A program made the translations under genes and the position numbers. The notes under the pieces are model-generated. The model was not told the origin of the DNA and did no database searches. It was given only the letters and a program-made list of their open reading frames with translations. This document shows positions 1-11,312 of a stretch of DNA of 64,000 nucleotides, one piece after another; position 1 is the first letter of the stretch; every line of letters starts with the position of its first letter. Source of the stretch: Aureimonas sp. SK2. Lineage in GTDB: Bacteria > Pseudomonadota > Alphaproteobacteria > Rhizobiales > Rhizobiaceae. The stretch covers positions 1 to 64,000 of the forward strand of contig NZ_JAPZDS010000018.1 in assembly GCF_029813115.1 (NCBI RefSeq), written 5' to 3'.

Positions 1-46
1 AGCCGCCGTCGCCAACTACGTCTCGATCCTCGAACGCGTGGGTTAG
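1..46 (+). CDS. C-terminal fragment of an unidentified protein
   Basis: An open frame from base 2 ends at a TAG (44-46) and reads AAVANYVSILERVG. It converges on the sulfoquinovosidase gene and overlaps its stop by 4 bases. The fragment is too short to name, and it could be chance. Confidence 0.3.
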   Translation, partial: AAVANYVSILERVG

Positions 47-2070
47 CGCAGGGCGGCGAGGCCCTCGAACAGGGCGCGGTGGGCCGTGCCGGCGCGGAAG
101 AAGACCGCCGGCCGGCCGAAGGGCGCCTCGACCTCGACCTCCCCGCCGCCGGCATGGGCCGCCCCGCTCCAGAGGTGGATCCAGTCGGCGCCGGCCGGCA
201 GATAGGCCGTGCGCGCCGTCTCGCCCGCCTTCCAGACCGGGGCGACCAGAAGGTCCGGCCCATAGAGATAGCTGTCCTGGATGGGAAAGGTCCGCCGGTC
301 GTCGGGAAAGTGCAGGAACAGAGGACGCTGCACCGGCAGGCCCCGGCTCGCCGCCTCGTCGCTTAAGGCCCGCAGGTAGGGCGCGAGATGGACATGGATC
401 CGCGTCATCCGGGCGAAGTGCGCGAGAACCGTCCCGTCGCCGTCGATCTGCAGGTTCTCCTTCGGCCGGTTGCCCTCGTGGGTGCGCATGACAGGCGTGA
501 AGGCGGCCATCTCGGCCCAGCGCATGATCAGTTCGGGCGTGCGGACGTTGCCGAAGAGGCTGGTATAGCCGCCGATGTCGGAGTGATGGTAGGCGTTGCC
601 GAGAAGCCCGGAGGAGAGGGCGCCGCAGATCACGGTGACGAGACCGTCGTGGCGCGAGAAGTCCACCGACTGGTCGCCGCCCCAGAGCAGCGGACAATGC
701 GCCCCGACCCCGGTGAAGCCGGCGCGCATGAAGAAGAGCGCGTCGCCCGTTCTGCCCCTCGACGCCACGGCCCGCGCGTTGACCTCCGCCCAAAGCACCG
801 GCCAGGGATTGTGCATGAGCTTGGCGTCGACGCCGTTCGCGAGATGCACGTCGATCGGCAGGTATTCGCCGAAGTCCGCCATCCAGCCGGACAGGCCGAA
901 GTCCAGCATGTTGCGGCCGATCACCTCCTCGGCGAACCAGTCGGCGGCGGCCACGTTGGTGAAGTCCACCACGCCGCAGTCGAACTCGCCGAAATCGACC
1001 AGCGCGGTGCCGCCCTTGCCATCCGTCGCGAGATAGCCGGCGGCCTCGGCCTGCCCGAAGAGCGGCCCGTCGTTGCAGAGATAGGGATTGACGTAGCCGA
1101 GGAAGCGGATGCCGTCCTCGGCCAGATCCGCGATGCGCCGGCGAAGATCGGGATAGCGGGTGTCGCTCACCTGCCAGTCCCAGAAGAGGCGGGCGCCGAA
1201 GGAGGTGTGGCGCAGGCCCACCCAGTCCTCGCACCAGAGGCCGGAAACCTCGACGCCCGCCGCGCGGATCGCTTCCAGCCGGGTGAACGAGTTCGCGCCG
1301 TCCTTGAGGCCGACGATCGCGCCCCCCATCACCCAGTCAGGCAGCGGCGGCTGGCGGCCGAAGTGGGCGGAGAGCTGCTCCACCAGCCCGAGAAAGTCCG
1401 GCGCCTCGAAGAACTCGATGCGCTCGGGGATCGCCCAAACCTCGATCTCGTGGAAGGCGTCGTGGCGGAAGTCGAAGACCGAATAGGCCGGCGTCTCGAC
1501 ATGGAGGGCGTAGCGGCGCGAGGAGAGGAAGGTCGGCTGGGGATAGTTGGTGTGGTAGTAGTCGCCCCCCGCCCGGCCCGCGACGTCGGCCTTGAAGGTG
1601 ATCTCCTGCGTCTTGTCGCGCCCGACACCGGGCTCGGAGGTCCAGAGCGGAAAGCGCCGGCCGCGCAGGTCGAAATAGGACATCTGCTCGCCGCCGCCCC
1701 AGACGTGCTCGCCGTCCTCCGCCTCGACGCGCAGCCAAAGCCGGTTGATCGCGGGATCGAGCGCTTCCGGGCGCAGCGTATCGCCCTCAATGACGAGGCG
1801 CAGGCGCGGCGCGTCCCCTTCGCGCGCCGAGAGTTCGATCGTGTCGCCGTCGACGCTCGCGTGGCGCAGGGCGACACGCTCGACGACATAGTCCTCGATG
1901 TCGAAATTGCCCCGGAACATCTCCATCCGCTCTTCGCCCCGGCCGACGAAGAGGCAGGGGCTTTCGGCCGTGTGGCGGATGAGGAGCCTGCCGCCGATCG
2001 ACAGGGAGAAGCCACCGGCTTTGCGTGTCAGGGCGAGAGCGCCGGGCGTGGGGGCGAGGCTGCGGGTCAT
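43..2070 (-). CDS. smoI: Sulfoquinovosidase (GH31), SmoI/YihQ family
   Basis: Hydrolyses alpha-sulfoquinovosides such as sulfoquinovosyl glycerol to free sulfoquinovose. The start chosen is the ATG at 2070 (675 aa); the open frame upstream only overlaps the permease gene. The GH31 nucleophile lies in WMADFGEYLP (Asp399) and the acid/base in LLWGGDQS (Asp466). The sulfonate-binding set Lys256, Glu281, Arg294, Trp297 and Tyr502 has the same spacing as the Lys-Glu-Arg-Trp-Tyr set I recall for the Agrobacterium enzyme, all shifted by 11 residues. No signal peptide is evident, so it should act in the cytoplasm. It is the last gene of the leftward transporter operon. The only real alternative is another GH31 alpha-glycosidase, which the binding residues argue against. 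Confidence 0.93.
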   Translation of the reverse strand: MTRSLAPTPGALALTRKAGGFSLSIGGRLLIRHTAESPCLFVGRGEERMEMFRGNFDIEDYVVERVALRHASVDGDTIELSAREGDAPRLRLVIEGDTLRPEALDPAINRLWLRVEAEDGEHVWGGGEQMSYFDLRGRRFPLWTSEPGVGRDKTQEITFKADVAGRAGGDYYHTNYPQPTFLSSRRYALHVETPAYSVFDFRHDAFHEIEVWAIPERIEFFEAPDFLGLVEQLSAHFGRQPPLPDWVMGGAIVGLKDGANSFTRLEAIRAAGVEVSGLWCEDWVGLRHTSFGARLFWDWQVSDTRYPDLRRRIADLAEDGIRFLGYVNPYLCNDGPLFGQAEAAGYLATDGKGGTALVDFGEFDCGVVDFTNVAAADWFAEEVIGRNMLDFGLSGWMADFGEYLPIDVHLANGVDAKLMHNPWPVLWAEVNARAVASRGRTGDALFFMRAGFTGVGAHCPLLWGGDQSVDFSRHDGLVTVICGALSSGLLGNAYHHSDIGGYTSLFGNVRTPELIMRWAEMAAFTPVMRTHEGNRPKENLQIDGDGTVLAHFARMTRIHVHLAPYLRALSDEAASRGLPVQRPLFLHFPDDRRTFPIQDSYLYGPDLLVAPVWKAGETARTAYLPAGADWIHLWSGAAHAGGGEVEVEAPFGRPAVFFRAGTAHRALFEGLAALR

Positions 2071-2111
2071 GGCGTTCCTGCGAAGAGAATGGGCGTCGGG
2101 GCTCGACCCGT

Positions 2112-2972
2112 TCAGCCCTTGATCGAGCCGGCGGTGAGGCCGGACACGACGCGCTCCTGGAAGATCACGATCAGCACCGCCACCGGCACGATGCCGACGA
2201 CGAGCGCCGCCGAGATCACCGGCCAGGGGAAGGAGAACTCGCCCTGGTAGAGCTGGATGCCGACGGGCAGCGTGCGCAAGGCGGGGTTGGAGTTGAAGGA
2301 GAGCGCCAGCAGGAACTCGTCCCAGGCATTGACGAAGGCGAGGATGCCGGCGGTGAAGACGCCGGGCGCGCAGAGCGGTACCACGACCTTGAAGAGGGCG
2401 CCGAGCCGCGTGCAGCCGTCGATCATCGCGGCGTTTTCCAGATCCTGCGGGATGCCCTCGAAGAAGGACACGAGGATCAGCGTGCAGACGGGAAGCGAGA
2501 GCACCGTGTAGGGCAGGACCAGCGCCGTCCACGAGTTGAGGAGGCCGAGCGCCCGCATGATCTCGAACAGCGGCACGAGGAGCGTGACGAGCGGAAAGGT
2601 CGAGACCGCGATGATCAGCGACAGGATCAGCCCGCGATAGGCAAGGTTCAGTCGCGCCAGCGCATAGGCGGCAAGCACGGAGACCAGCAGCGTCAGGCCC
2701 GTGGACAGCAGCGCCACCATGAAGCTGTTGAAGAGAAACAGAAGCAGCGGCTGGTCGGAAAAGGCCGTGGCAAAGTTGGCGAGCGTCGGCGCGTGGGGCG
2801 CCCAGGTGATCGGCAGGGTGGTGAGTTCGGCTTCCGTCTTCAGCGAGGTGAAGAGGATCCAGACCGCCGGAAACAGGCCGTTGATGAGGAGGACGCCCGC
2901 CGCGATCAGGCGCAGCGGCGTGCCGGAGAACAGCGCGAAGGGCGAGGACGGGGCGTCGGTCGCGGTGCTCAT
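2112..2972 (-). CDS. smoH: ABC sugar permease of the sulfoquinovoside importer (MalG-like)
   Basis: Inner-membrane subunit of a carbohydrate ABC importer, 286 aa with about six hydrophobic segments. The EAA loop that docks on the ATPase is seen in LENAAMIDGCTRLGALFKVVVP. An ATG at 2972 (MSTATD) is preferred; an in-frame ATG at 2981 (MRPM) would overlap the other permease by 4 bases. It lies between the first permease and the sulfoquinovosidase, so its substrate is inferred to be sulfoquinovosyl glycerol or a related sulfosugar. The G/H naming of the two permeases is by position only. Confidence 0.85.
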   Translation of the reverse strand: MSTATDAPSSPFALFSGTPLRLIAAGVLLINGLFPAVWILFTSLKTEAELTTLPITWAPHAPTLANFATAFSDQPLLLFLFNSFMVALLSTGLTLLVSVLAAYALARLNLAYRGLILSLIIAVSTFPLVTLLVPLFEIMRALGLLNSWTALVLPYTVLSLPVCTLILVSFFEGIPQDLENAAMIDGCTRLGALFKVVVPLCAPGVFTAGILAFVNAWDEFLLALSFNSNPALRTLPVGIQLYQGEFSFPWPVISAALVVGIVPVAVLIVIFQERVVSGLTAGSIKG

Positions 2973-2977
2973 GGGTC

Positions 2978-3910
2978 TCATCCCTTCCGGCGCAGCATGC
3001 GCAGGTAGACGAAGGTCACGCACATGGAGAAGGCGAACATCACCACCGCCAGCGCCGACCCGTATCCGAGGTCGAGGAAGGAGACGGTGTTCTGGTGGAT
3101 GTACATGGCGAGCGTGACGGTGGACGTGCCGGGGCCGCCGCCGGTCATCATGTAGGGAATGTCGAAGGTCTGGAGCGCGGTGATGGTGCGGAAGATCAGC
3201 GCGATCACGATGGCGGGCTTCAGGAGCGGCAGCGTGATCTCGAAGAACTGGCGCACACGCCCCGCCCCGTCGACGTCGGCCGCCTCGTAGAGCGAGCGCG
3301 GAATGGTCTGGAGGCCCGCCAGGATGATCAGGGCCATGAAGGACGAGGTCTTCCAGATGATGGTCAGGCAGATCGCCGCGAAGGCATAGGTCGGCGAGTT
3401 GAACCAGATGATGCCCTCGAAGCCGAGGCGCTGCAGGACGTCGTTCACGATGCCGTATTCGGAGTGGAAGAACCACGCGAAGATGAGGCCCGCGAAGGAG
3501 AGCGGCAGCGCCCAGGGGATGAGGAGCGACAGGCGCACCGGCCAGCGGTGGCGGAACGGCAGGTTGGCGAGCAGCGCCATGCCGAGCCCCATCAGGAGCG
3601 CGCCCGGCACCGTGATCGCGACGATCAGGAGCGTGTTCCAGGCGGCGTCCCAGAAGACCGGGTCCTCCCACATGAGGACATAGTTCTCGAACCCGGCGAA
3701 CTCGGCCGGCAGGCCGGAGGTCAGCGACAGGTTCTGGAAGCTCATCCAGAACAGGCGCCCGACGGGATAGACGATGATCAGGGACAGGAGGATCGCGGCC
3801 GGCGCCAGGAGCAGCGCGGCCAGCACCTTGTCGCTGGGGTCGAGCCAGCGCACCCAGGAGGCCGGCTGCCGGTCGGTCTGTTTCATGGTGTCCGCCACTG
3901 CCAGGGTCAT
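2978..3910 (-). CDS. smoG: ABC sugar permease of the sulfoquinovoside importer (MalF/UgpA-like)
   Basis: First of two membrane subunits, 310 aa. A short polar N-terminus leads into the first membrane segment ([20 protein letters not shown]). The EAA loop is in [22 protein letters not shown]. The gene is 5 bases upstream of the second permease and 102 bases downstream of the binding-protein gene, within the same leftward operon. The specificity is inferred from the neighbouring sulfoquinovosidase and binding protein. Confidence 0.86.
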   Translation of the reverse strand: MTLAVADTMKQTDRQPASWVRWLDPSDKVLAALLLAPAAILLSLIIVYPVGRLFWMSFQNLSLTSGLPAEFAGFENYVLMWEDPVFWDAAWNTLLIVAITVPGALLMGLGMALLANLPFRHRWPVRLSLLIPWALPLSFAGLIFAWFFHSEYGIVNDVLQRLGFEGIIWFNSPTYAFAAICLTIIWKTSSFMALIILAGLQTIPRSLYEAADVDGAGRVRQFFEITLPLLKPAIVIALIFRTITALQTFDIPYMMTGGGPGTSTVTLAMYIHQNTVSFLDLGYGSALAVVMFAFSMCVTFVYLRMLRRKG

Positions 3911-4012
3911 CGCGTCCTCCCCGCCGCCGGCCTCCGGGCGAGGAAGCCGTCGCTCAAAGGACCGGCGGGGAGCCCGCGCCGGCCGTCACGTTCGCACGAA
4001 TGGTCGCTCGGG

Positions 4013-6439
<2,427 letters not shown>

Positions 6440-6463
6440 TTAGCCCAACTCCCGAATGTAGAG

Positions 6464-6480
6464 CAATGGTGTATCAATTG
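6464..6480. promoter_or_regulatory. Proposed operator for the GntR-type regulator, transporter operon side
   Basis: On the minus strand this site reads AATTGATACACCATTG. The same 16 bases occur at 7231-7246, in front of the regulator and the smoC operon. The word sits inside an inverted pair GCAATG (6463-6468) / CATTGC (6483-6488). It is upstream of smoE and just past the 3' end of the regulator gene. That it is an operator is inferred. Confidence 0.65.
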
Positions 6481-6500
6481 TGCATTGCACGAGAGCGCGG

Positions 6501-7205
6501 TCAGCGGATGCGCGAGACGTAGTGCGCGACGCGGTGGTCGTACCAGGTGTGCGAGACCTCGGCGATCACCCCCTCGGCCGTCCAGCTCTTCCGCAGGATA
6601 TGGCAGATCGGCGAGCCGGCGGCGGGCTCGAAGCCCTCGGGCTTCCAGGCGGGAACGGTGCGCAGGCCGATCTGGTCCTCGGCCTTCTCGATGAAGAGCC
6701 CGAGCCGGGTGCGGTAGAAGAGGTAGAGCGATTCGGAGAGATCCTCGGCGGTGATCGACGGGGTGAAGCTTGCGTCCAGCCAGATCTCCTCCACCGCCGC
6801 GACCTGGCCGGACAGGCGGCGAAGGCGCCGGATGCGGTGGCCGGCGCGCGAGGGGCCGAGGCCGGCGATCTCGTCCGGCTTGTCGAAGCGGCCGACGTCG
6901 AGCACTTCTGCCGTCGGCAGCCCGCCGCCCGCGATCAGCTCCAGCCGGAACATCGCGTAGAGGCTCTTCGGGTCGCTGGCGGCCCGGATGTAGTTGCCCG
7001 ACCCCTGGATGCGCTCCAGGAGGCCGCGGACCTGGAGCTCGGCGAGCGCCTTGCGCAGCGTGCCGATGGAGGTGCCCATGTCGACCGCCATGTCGCGCTC
7101 GGGTCGCAGCTTCTCGCCGTCCACGAGGCGCCCCGCCGCGATGTCGCGCACCAGCGTCTCGGTGAGCTGGAGATAGACGGGGAGGCTTCCGCGCACCTGC
7201 CTCAT
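6501..7205 (-). CDS. smoD: GntR/HutC-family transcriptional regulator of the sulfoquinovose genes
   Basis: DNA-binding regulator of 234 aa from the ATG at 7205. The N-terminal winged helix is typical GntR (LPVYLQLTETLVRDI, KLRPERDMAVDMG, GTLRKALAELQVRGLLERIQGSG). The C-terminal half resembles a UTRA ligand domain. An upstream in-frame ATG at 7244 would place translation across the operator-like sequence and is less likely. It lies between the transporter and enzyme operons and is divergent from smoC. A sulfosugar or a pathway intermediate is the likely inducer. The name is given by cluster position. Confidence 0.8.
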   Translation of the reverse strand: MRQVRGSLPVYLQLTETLVRDIAAGRLVDGEKLRPERDMAVDMGTSIGTLRKALAELQVRGLLERIQGSGNYIRAASDPKSLYAMFRLELIAGGGLPTAEVLDVGRFDKPDEIAGLGPSRAGHRIRRLRRLSGQVAAVEEIWLDASFTPSITAEDLSESLYLFYRTRLGLFIEKAEDQIGLRTVPAWKPEGFEPAAGSPICHILRKSWTAEGVIAEVSHTWYDHRVAHYVSRIR

Positions 7206-7230
7206 GACCGGCGTTCCCTTCGCAGACGCA

Positions 7231-7255
7231 AATTGATACACCATTGATTTACACC
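7231..7255. promoter_or_regulatory. Proposed GntR operator between regulator and smoC
   Basis: It contains AATTGATACACCATTG (7231-7246), identical to the site before smoE on the other strand. A second, imperfect copy, ATTGATTTACACC, follows at 7243-7255, so ATTGAT-ACACC is repeated in tandem. It lies in the 99-base divergent gap, where it could control both the regulator and smoCBA. Confidence 0.65.
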
Positions 7256-7304
7256 GAACCGGGTGTTAGCTCCAGAGCCGAATTCGGGTTGGAGGAGGAA
7301 AACC

Positions 7305-8462
7305 ATGAGCGTCGTCCCGATCACCTCGGCCGATCTCGCCGAAGTGGAGGTATCCTGGTTCTCGGCCCTGTGCTCCGACGACTACGCCTATCTCGGCGTG
7401 CCCGACGGCGCGCTCCGCTCCAGCTGGGAGCACTGCTCCGAGATTGCGCTGACGGCCGAGCGGCTGGGCTTCCGCAACATCCTGTGCCCCTCCTCCTACC
7501 AGGTCGGCCAGGACACGCTCTCCTTCGTGGCGGGCTGCGCGCCCATCACCAGCCGGATGAACTTCCTCGCCGCCATCCGCTGCGGCGAGATGCAGCCGAT
7601 CATGCTGGCGCGCACCGTCGCGACGCTCGACCACATGCTGAAGGGGCGACTGACGCTCAACGTCATCAGCTCCGACTTTCCCGGCGAGCGGGCTGACAGC
7701 GCCTTCCGCTACCGGCGCAGCCACGAGGTCGTGGAGATCCTGCGCCAGGCCTGGACGCGCGAGACGATCGACTTCGAGGGCGAGGTCTACAACTTCAAGG
7801 GCGTTTCCACCGAGCCCGCCCGCCCCTACCAGCAGAACGGCGGCCCGCTCCTTTATTTTGGCGGCTATTCGCCGGACGCGCTCGAACTCTGCGGCGCGCA
7901 GTGCGACGTCTATCTGATGTGGCCCGAGACGCGCGAGCAGCTGGCCGAGCGCATGAAGGCCGTCCATGCGCGGGCCGAAGCGCACGGGCGCACGCTGGAC
8001 TACGGGCTGCGGGTCCACGTGATCGTGCGCGACACCGAGCGGGAAGCGCGCGACTATGCCGAGCATCTCGTCTCCAAGCTCGACGACGAATACGGAAAGC
8101 TGATCCGCTCACGCGCCCATGACAGCATCTCGCTCGGCGTCGCGCACCAGGCGCGCGCCCGCGAGCTCGCCGACCAGTTCGGCTATATCGAGCCCAACCT
8201 GTGGACCGGGATCGGCCGGGCGCGCTCGGGCTGCGGCGCCGCGCTCGTCGGCTCCACCGATCAGGTGCTCTCGGCGCTCGAAGACTACAAGCGCATGGGC
8301 ATCCGCGCCTTCATCCTGTCGGGCTACCCGCATCTCGACGAGGCGGAGCATTTCGGCACCAAGGTCCTGCCTCATATGAAGACCTGCTCGCTGCCGCAAG
8401 CGCGCGGCCGCGTGCCCGACACCACACCGAACACGTCCTTGGGCCTGGGGGAGCGCCGCTGA
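7305..8462 (+). CDS. smoC: Flavin-dependent sulfoquinovose monooxygenase
   Basis: Member of the bacterial luciferase-like, SsuD-type monooxygenases. It uses reduced flavin and oxygen to cleave the C-S bond of sulfoquinovose, giving 6-oxo-glucose and sulfite. The protein is 385 aa from the ATG at 7305, with a strong ribosome site GGAGGAGGA. Family features include [22 protein letters not shown], the substrate/flavin strand [13 protein letters not shown] and [12 protein letters not shown]. The stop overlaps the smoB start (TGATG). Substrate assignment rests on the adjoining sulfoquinovosidase, importer, reductase and flavin reductase; sequence alone would allow a general alkanesulfonate monooxygenase. 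Confidence 0.9.
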   Translation: MSVVPITSADLAEVEVSWFSALCSDDYAYLGVPDGALRSSWEHCSEIALTAERLGFRNILCPSSYQVGQDTLSFVAGCAPITSRMNFLAAIRCGEMQPIMLARTVATLDHMLKGRLTLNVISSDFPGERADSAFRYRRSHEVVEILRQAWTRETIDFEGEVYNFKGVSTEPARPYQQNGGPLLYFGGYSPDALELCGAQCDVYLMWPETREQLAERMKAVHARAEAHGRTLDYGLRVHVIVRDTEREARDYAEHLVSKLDDEYGKLIRSRAHDSISLGVAHQARARELADQFGYIEPNLWTGIGRARSGCGAALVGSTDQVLSALEDYKRMGIRAFILSGYPHLDEAEHFGTKVLPHMKTCSLPQARGRVPDTTPNTSLGLGERR

Positions 8463-9355
8463 TGGACCGCGTCACACTCGGAAACGACCTCACCGTCAGC
8501 CGCCTCGTCTACGGCCTCTGGCGCCTCGGCGACGATGCCGACACGTCGCCCGCCCACGTGCAGCGCAAGGTGGAGTCCTGCCTGGAACAGGGCATCACCA
8601 CCATGGACCACGCCGACATCTACGGCGGCTACACGGGCGAGGCGATCTTCGGCGCGGCGCTGAAGGCCGCCCCGCAGCTCCGCGACCGGATCGAGATCGT
8701 CACCAAATGCGGCATCGTCGCGCCGATGGGCCGCCATGCCGGCGCGCGGGTGAAGCACTACGACACCGGCCGGGCCCACATCACCGCGTCGGTCGAGACC
8801 TCGCTGCGCGACATGGGTCTCGAGCGCATCGACCTTCTCCTGATCCACCGGCCCGACCCGATGATCGACCCGTTCGAGACCGGCGCGGTGCTGGACGAGC
8901 TGGTGGCGGCGGGCAAGGTGCGCGCCGTCGGCGTCTCGAACTTCAAGCCCCACGACCTCTCGCTCCTCCAGTCGGCGATGGCGAACCCTCTCGTCACCAA
9001 CCAGATCGAGCTGAGCCTCCTGGAAACGGACGCCTTCACCAACGGCGACATCGCCGGGCTCATGGAGCGGCGCATCCACCCCATGGCCTGGTCGCCGCTC
9101 GGCGGCGGGCGGCTCTTCGGGGGCGAGGCGACGCCGCTGAAGACGAAGCTGTCCGAACTCGCACGCGCGCAGGGCGTGGACGAAGGCGCGGTCGCGCTTG
9201 CCTGGCTCCTGGCGCATCCCGCCGAAATCCTGCCCGTTCTCGGCACGAACGCTCTGCCCCGCATCGCCGCGATCTCGCAGGCGCTCCGCGTCGCGATCGA
9301 CCGGCAGACCTGGTTCGAACTCTACACCGCCGCCCGAGGCCACGAGGTTCCGTGA
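8462..9355 (+). CDS. smoB: Aldo-keto reductase, 6-oxo-glucose reductase
   Basis: Reduces the 6-oxo-glucose made by SmoC to glucose with NAD(P)H. It has 297 aa and an AKR barrel with the catalytic set in view: Asp and Tyr in DHADIYGGYTGE, Lys in VTKCGI and His in LLIHRPDP. The start overlaps the smoC stop by one base, and the end overlaps the smoA start in the same way, so translation is coupled. It resembles the YdhF-like AKR group. The function is assigned from the cluster. Confidence 0.88.
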   Translation: MDRVTLGNDLTVSRLVYGLWRLGDDADTSPAHVQRKVESCLEQGITTMDHADIYGGYTGEAIFGAALKAAPQLRDRIEIVTKCGIVAPMGRHAGARVKHYDTGRAHITASVETSLRDMGLERIDLLLIHRPDPMIDPFETGAVLDELVAAGKVRAVGVSNFKPHDLSLLQSAMANPLVTNQIELSLLETDAFTNGDIAGLMERRIHPMAWSPLGGGRLFGGEATPLKTKLSELARAQGVDEGAVALAWLLAHPAEILPVLGTNALPRIAAISQALRVAIDRQTWFELYTAARGHEVP

Positions 9356-9888
9356 TGACCATCATGCAGCCCATCCGCCAGCCGCCCGAGCATCTCTTCG
9401 TGCCGGATGCGGACAACACCCGGTCCTTCCGCAACGCGCTGGGCAGCTTCACCACGGGCGTCACCGTGGTGACCACGCTCACGCAGGCCGGCCCGATCGG
9501 CATGACGGTGAATTCCTTCGCCTCCGTCTCGCTCGACCCGCCGCTGGTGCTGTGGTCGCCGGCCAAAAGCTCCGGCCGGCACGCCGCCTTCACCGGCGCC
9601 TCGCATTTCGCGGTGCATGTGCTGGGCGTCGAGCAGGACGGCTTGAGCGCCCGGTTCACGCGCGGCGGCGCCGGCTTCGAGGGGCTCGACTGGCGGGCCA
9701 ATGCGGAAGGCGTGCCGGTGATCGCGGGCACCATCGCCCGCTTCGAATGCGCCACCGCTTCGCTGCACGACGGCGGCGACCACACGATCGTGCTCGGCCG
9801 CGTCCTGCGCGCCGCCCATCGCGAGGGCGAGCCGCTTCTCTTCTCGCGCGGCACGTTCGGGCGCTTCAGCACCCGTCACCAGGCCTGA
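9355..9888 (+). CDS. smoA: Flavin reductase for the SQ monooxygenase
   Basis: Supplies reduced FMN to SmoC. It is 177 aa, the size of the DIM6/NTAB flavin reductase family, with the family core at FRNALGSFTTGVTVVTT, GMTVNSFASVSLDPPLVLWS and a C-terminal SRGTFGRF. The TGATG junction couples it to smoB. It is the third gene of the enzyme operon. Confidence 0.9.
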   Translation: MTIMQPIRQPPEHLFVPDADNTRSFRNALGSFTTGVTVVTTLTQAGPIGMTVNSFASVSLDPPLVLWSPAKSSGRHAAFTGASHFAVHVLGVEQDGLSARFTRGGAGFEGLDWRANAEGVPVIAGTIARFECATASLHDGGDHTIVLGRVLRAAHREGEPLLFSRGTFGRFSTRHQA

Positions 9889-9931
9889 CGCGGCCACGCG
9901 GACCTTCGGTCGGCGACATTCGGGCAAGCCC

Positions 9932-10954
9932 ATGATCCAACGCCTCATCCACTGCCTGCCGGCCGGGGTCCACCGCGAGCGGGCCGACCGCCTCGCCCTC
10001 CTGTTTCCGGGGCTCCTCGTCAGCGTGGTCGTGGCGCTGGCGGCGACCTTCCTGTCGGAGCACTACGGCGGGCCGGTGATGCTCTTCGCGCTCCTGCTCG
10101 GCATCGCCTTCAACTTCCTGTCGGCCGACGGTCCCTGCAAGCCCGGCATCGATTTCACGTCCCGCACCGTCCTGCGCTTCGGCGTGGCGCTGCTCGGCGC
10201 GCGCATCACCGTGTCCGACGCGATGATGCTGGGGCCGACGCCGATCGTCCTCGCGGTCGTCGGCGTCGTCACCACGATCGGCGTCGGGCTCCTCCTGTCG
10301 CGCCTCCTCGGCTTTCCTCGCCTGTTCGGGCTCCTCACGGGCGGGGCCGTCGGCATCTGCGGCGCCTCGGCCGCGCTCGCCATCGCCTCCGTCCTGCCGA
10401 AACGGGAGGATCTGGGCGAAAGCGACGTGATCTTCACCGTCGTGGTGGTAACGACGCTCTCCACCATCGCCATGGTGCTCTATCCCGTCATGCTCTCCCA
10501 GGGGCATCTCAACGACACGCAGATCGGCATCTTCCTCGGCGCCACGATCCACGACGTCGCGCAGGTCGTCGGCGCGGGCTTCTCCATTTCGCCCGAGGCC
10601 GGCGACGCCGCGACGCTCACCAAGCTCCTGCGCGTCGCCATGCTGGTGCCCGTGGTGCTCGCGATCTCGGTGGTCGTGGCGCGCGGAGAGGCCAAGGGCC
10701 GCGTCGCGGTGCCGGGCTTTCTCGTCGGCTTCGTCGCCATTGTCGCGGTCCACAGCCTCGGCCTCATCCCGGCCGCCGTGCAGTCGGCCTTGTCCGACGT
10801 GTCGCGCTGGGCACTGGTCGCGGCGATCGCCGCGCTCGGCATGAAGACCATGCTCGGCCAGATCGTCACCGTCGGCCCGCGCGCCCTGCTGCTGATCCTG
10901 GTCGAGACGGTCTGGATCGCCGGCGTCGGCGCGCTTCTCGTCCTCCTCGCCTGA
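9932..10954 (+). CDS. yeiH: YeiH-family putative sulfate/sulfite exporter
   Basis: Polytopic inner-membrane protein of 340 aa with about ten hydrophobic segments and the family motifs LRFGVALLGARIT, GGAVGICGASAALAIASV and FLGATIHDVAQVVGAGF. It follows smoA by 43 bases on the same strand, so it is probably co-transcribed. In this setting it would remove the sulfite released by SmoC, or sulfate formed from it. Export is inferred; family members are commonly annotated as sulfate exporters without much direct evidence. Confidence 0.85.
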   Translation: MIQRLIHCLPAGVHRERADRLALLFPGLLVSVVVALAATFLSEHYGGPVMLFALLLGIAFNFLSADGPCKPGIDFTSRTVLRFGVALLGARITVSDAMMLGPTPIVLAVVGVVTTIGVGLLLSRLLGFPRLFGLLTGGAVGICGASAALAIASVLPKREDLGESDVIFTVVVVTTLSTIAMVLYPVMLSQGHLNDTQIGIFLGATIHDVAQVVGAGFSISPEAGDAATLTKLLRVAMLVPVVLAISVVVARGEAKGRVAVPGFLVGFVAIVAVHSLGLIPAAVQSALSDVSRWALVAAIAALGMKTMLGQIVTVGPRALLLILVETVWIAGVGALLVLLA

Positions 10955-11086
10955 TCCCTGCCTGAGGGCGCCCGGCCTCCGCTTCCGGGAAAAAGGGCGA
11001 TGGCCCGCGTGCGATAGGGTCGTTGGCCATTAAACTAACGCAAATCAGCGTCCAGCGTGCCGGCAGGGACGTTCTGGAGACTTGCG
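10955..11086. other. Intergenic gap without a gene
   Basis: 132 bases between yeiH and the small Rmf-like gene. A weak CCCGG / CCGGG pair near 10971-10989 is followed by an A-run, and nothing else stands out. The promoter of the next gene must lie here if it is independent. Confidence 0.4.
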
Positions 11087-11248
11087 ATGTCGGATCAATA
11101 CGACGAAGGCCGAAAGGCCCATGCCGAAGGCCGGGCGCGGCACGAAAACCCGCACGACGTCAACACGGAGGACTGGGCTCGCTGGATGGACGGGTTCGAC
11201 CAGGCGTCGACGGAAGCCGCCTATCGAAAGGTGCCGGCCGTGCAGTAG
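11087..11248 (+). CDS. Small ribosome modulation factor-like protein
   Basis: A 53-aa protein (MSDQYDEGRKAHAEGRARHE at the N-terminus) that resembles the Rmf/CrpP group: a G-R/K-A-H-x-E-G-R helix, an NP turn and a W-A-R-W-M-D-G-F helix. The ATG at 11087 is preceded by CTGGAGA. Rmf binds ribosomes in stationary phase in enterobacteria; whether this distant relative does so is unknown. It is the last host gene before the prophage. Confidence 0.65.
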   Translation: MSDQYDEGRKAHAEGRARHENPHDVNTEDWARWMDGFDQASTEAAYRKVPAVQ

Positions 11249-11274
11249 CCGGGCCGCACGCCCGAGCCTACGAA

Positions 11275-11308
11275 AAAGCCCGCCGGATCGATCGATCCGG
11301 CGGGCTTT
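11275..11308. terminator. Perfect palindromic terminator, formerly that of tRNA-fMet
   Basis: A 34-base perfect inverted repeat (AAAGCCCGCCGGATCGA and its complement) with T-runs on both strands. It closes the Rmf-like gene on the plus strand. It also lies 4 bases from the left att core, exactly where the 3' flank of the tRNA-fMet gene would be before the prophage inserted. It was therefore probably the tRNA terminator on the minus strand, now 46.9 kb away. Confidence 0.85.
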
Positions 11309-11312
11309 AAAC

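Noticed and set aside
388-2250. Long plus-strand frame across the sulfoquinovosidase gene
   Set aside because: Arg/Gly/Val/Asp-rich shadow of a verified GH31 gene whose catalytic residues are all on the other strand.
2071-2532. N-terminal extension of the sulfoquinovosidase frame
   Set aside because: It overlaps the coding sequence of the permease and is compositionally a shadow; the protein family begins near the ATG at 2070.
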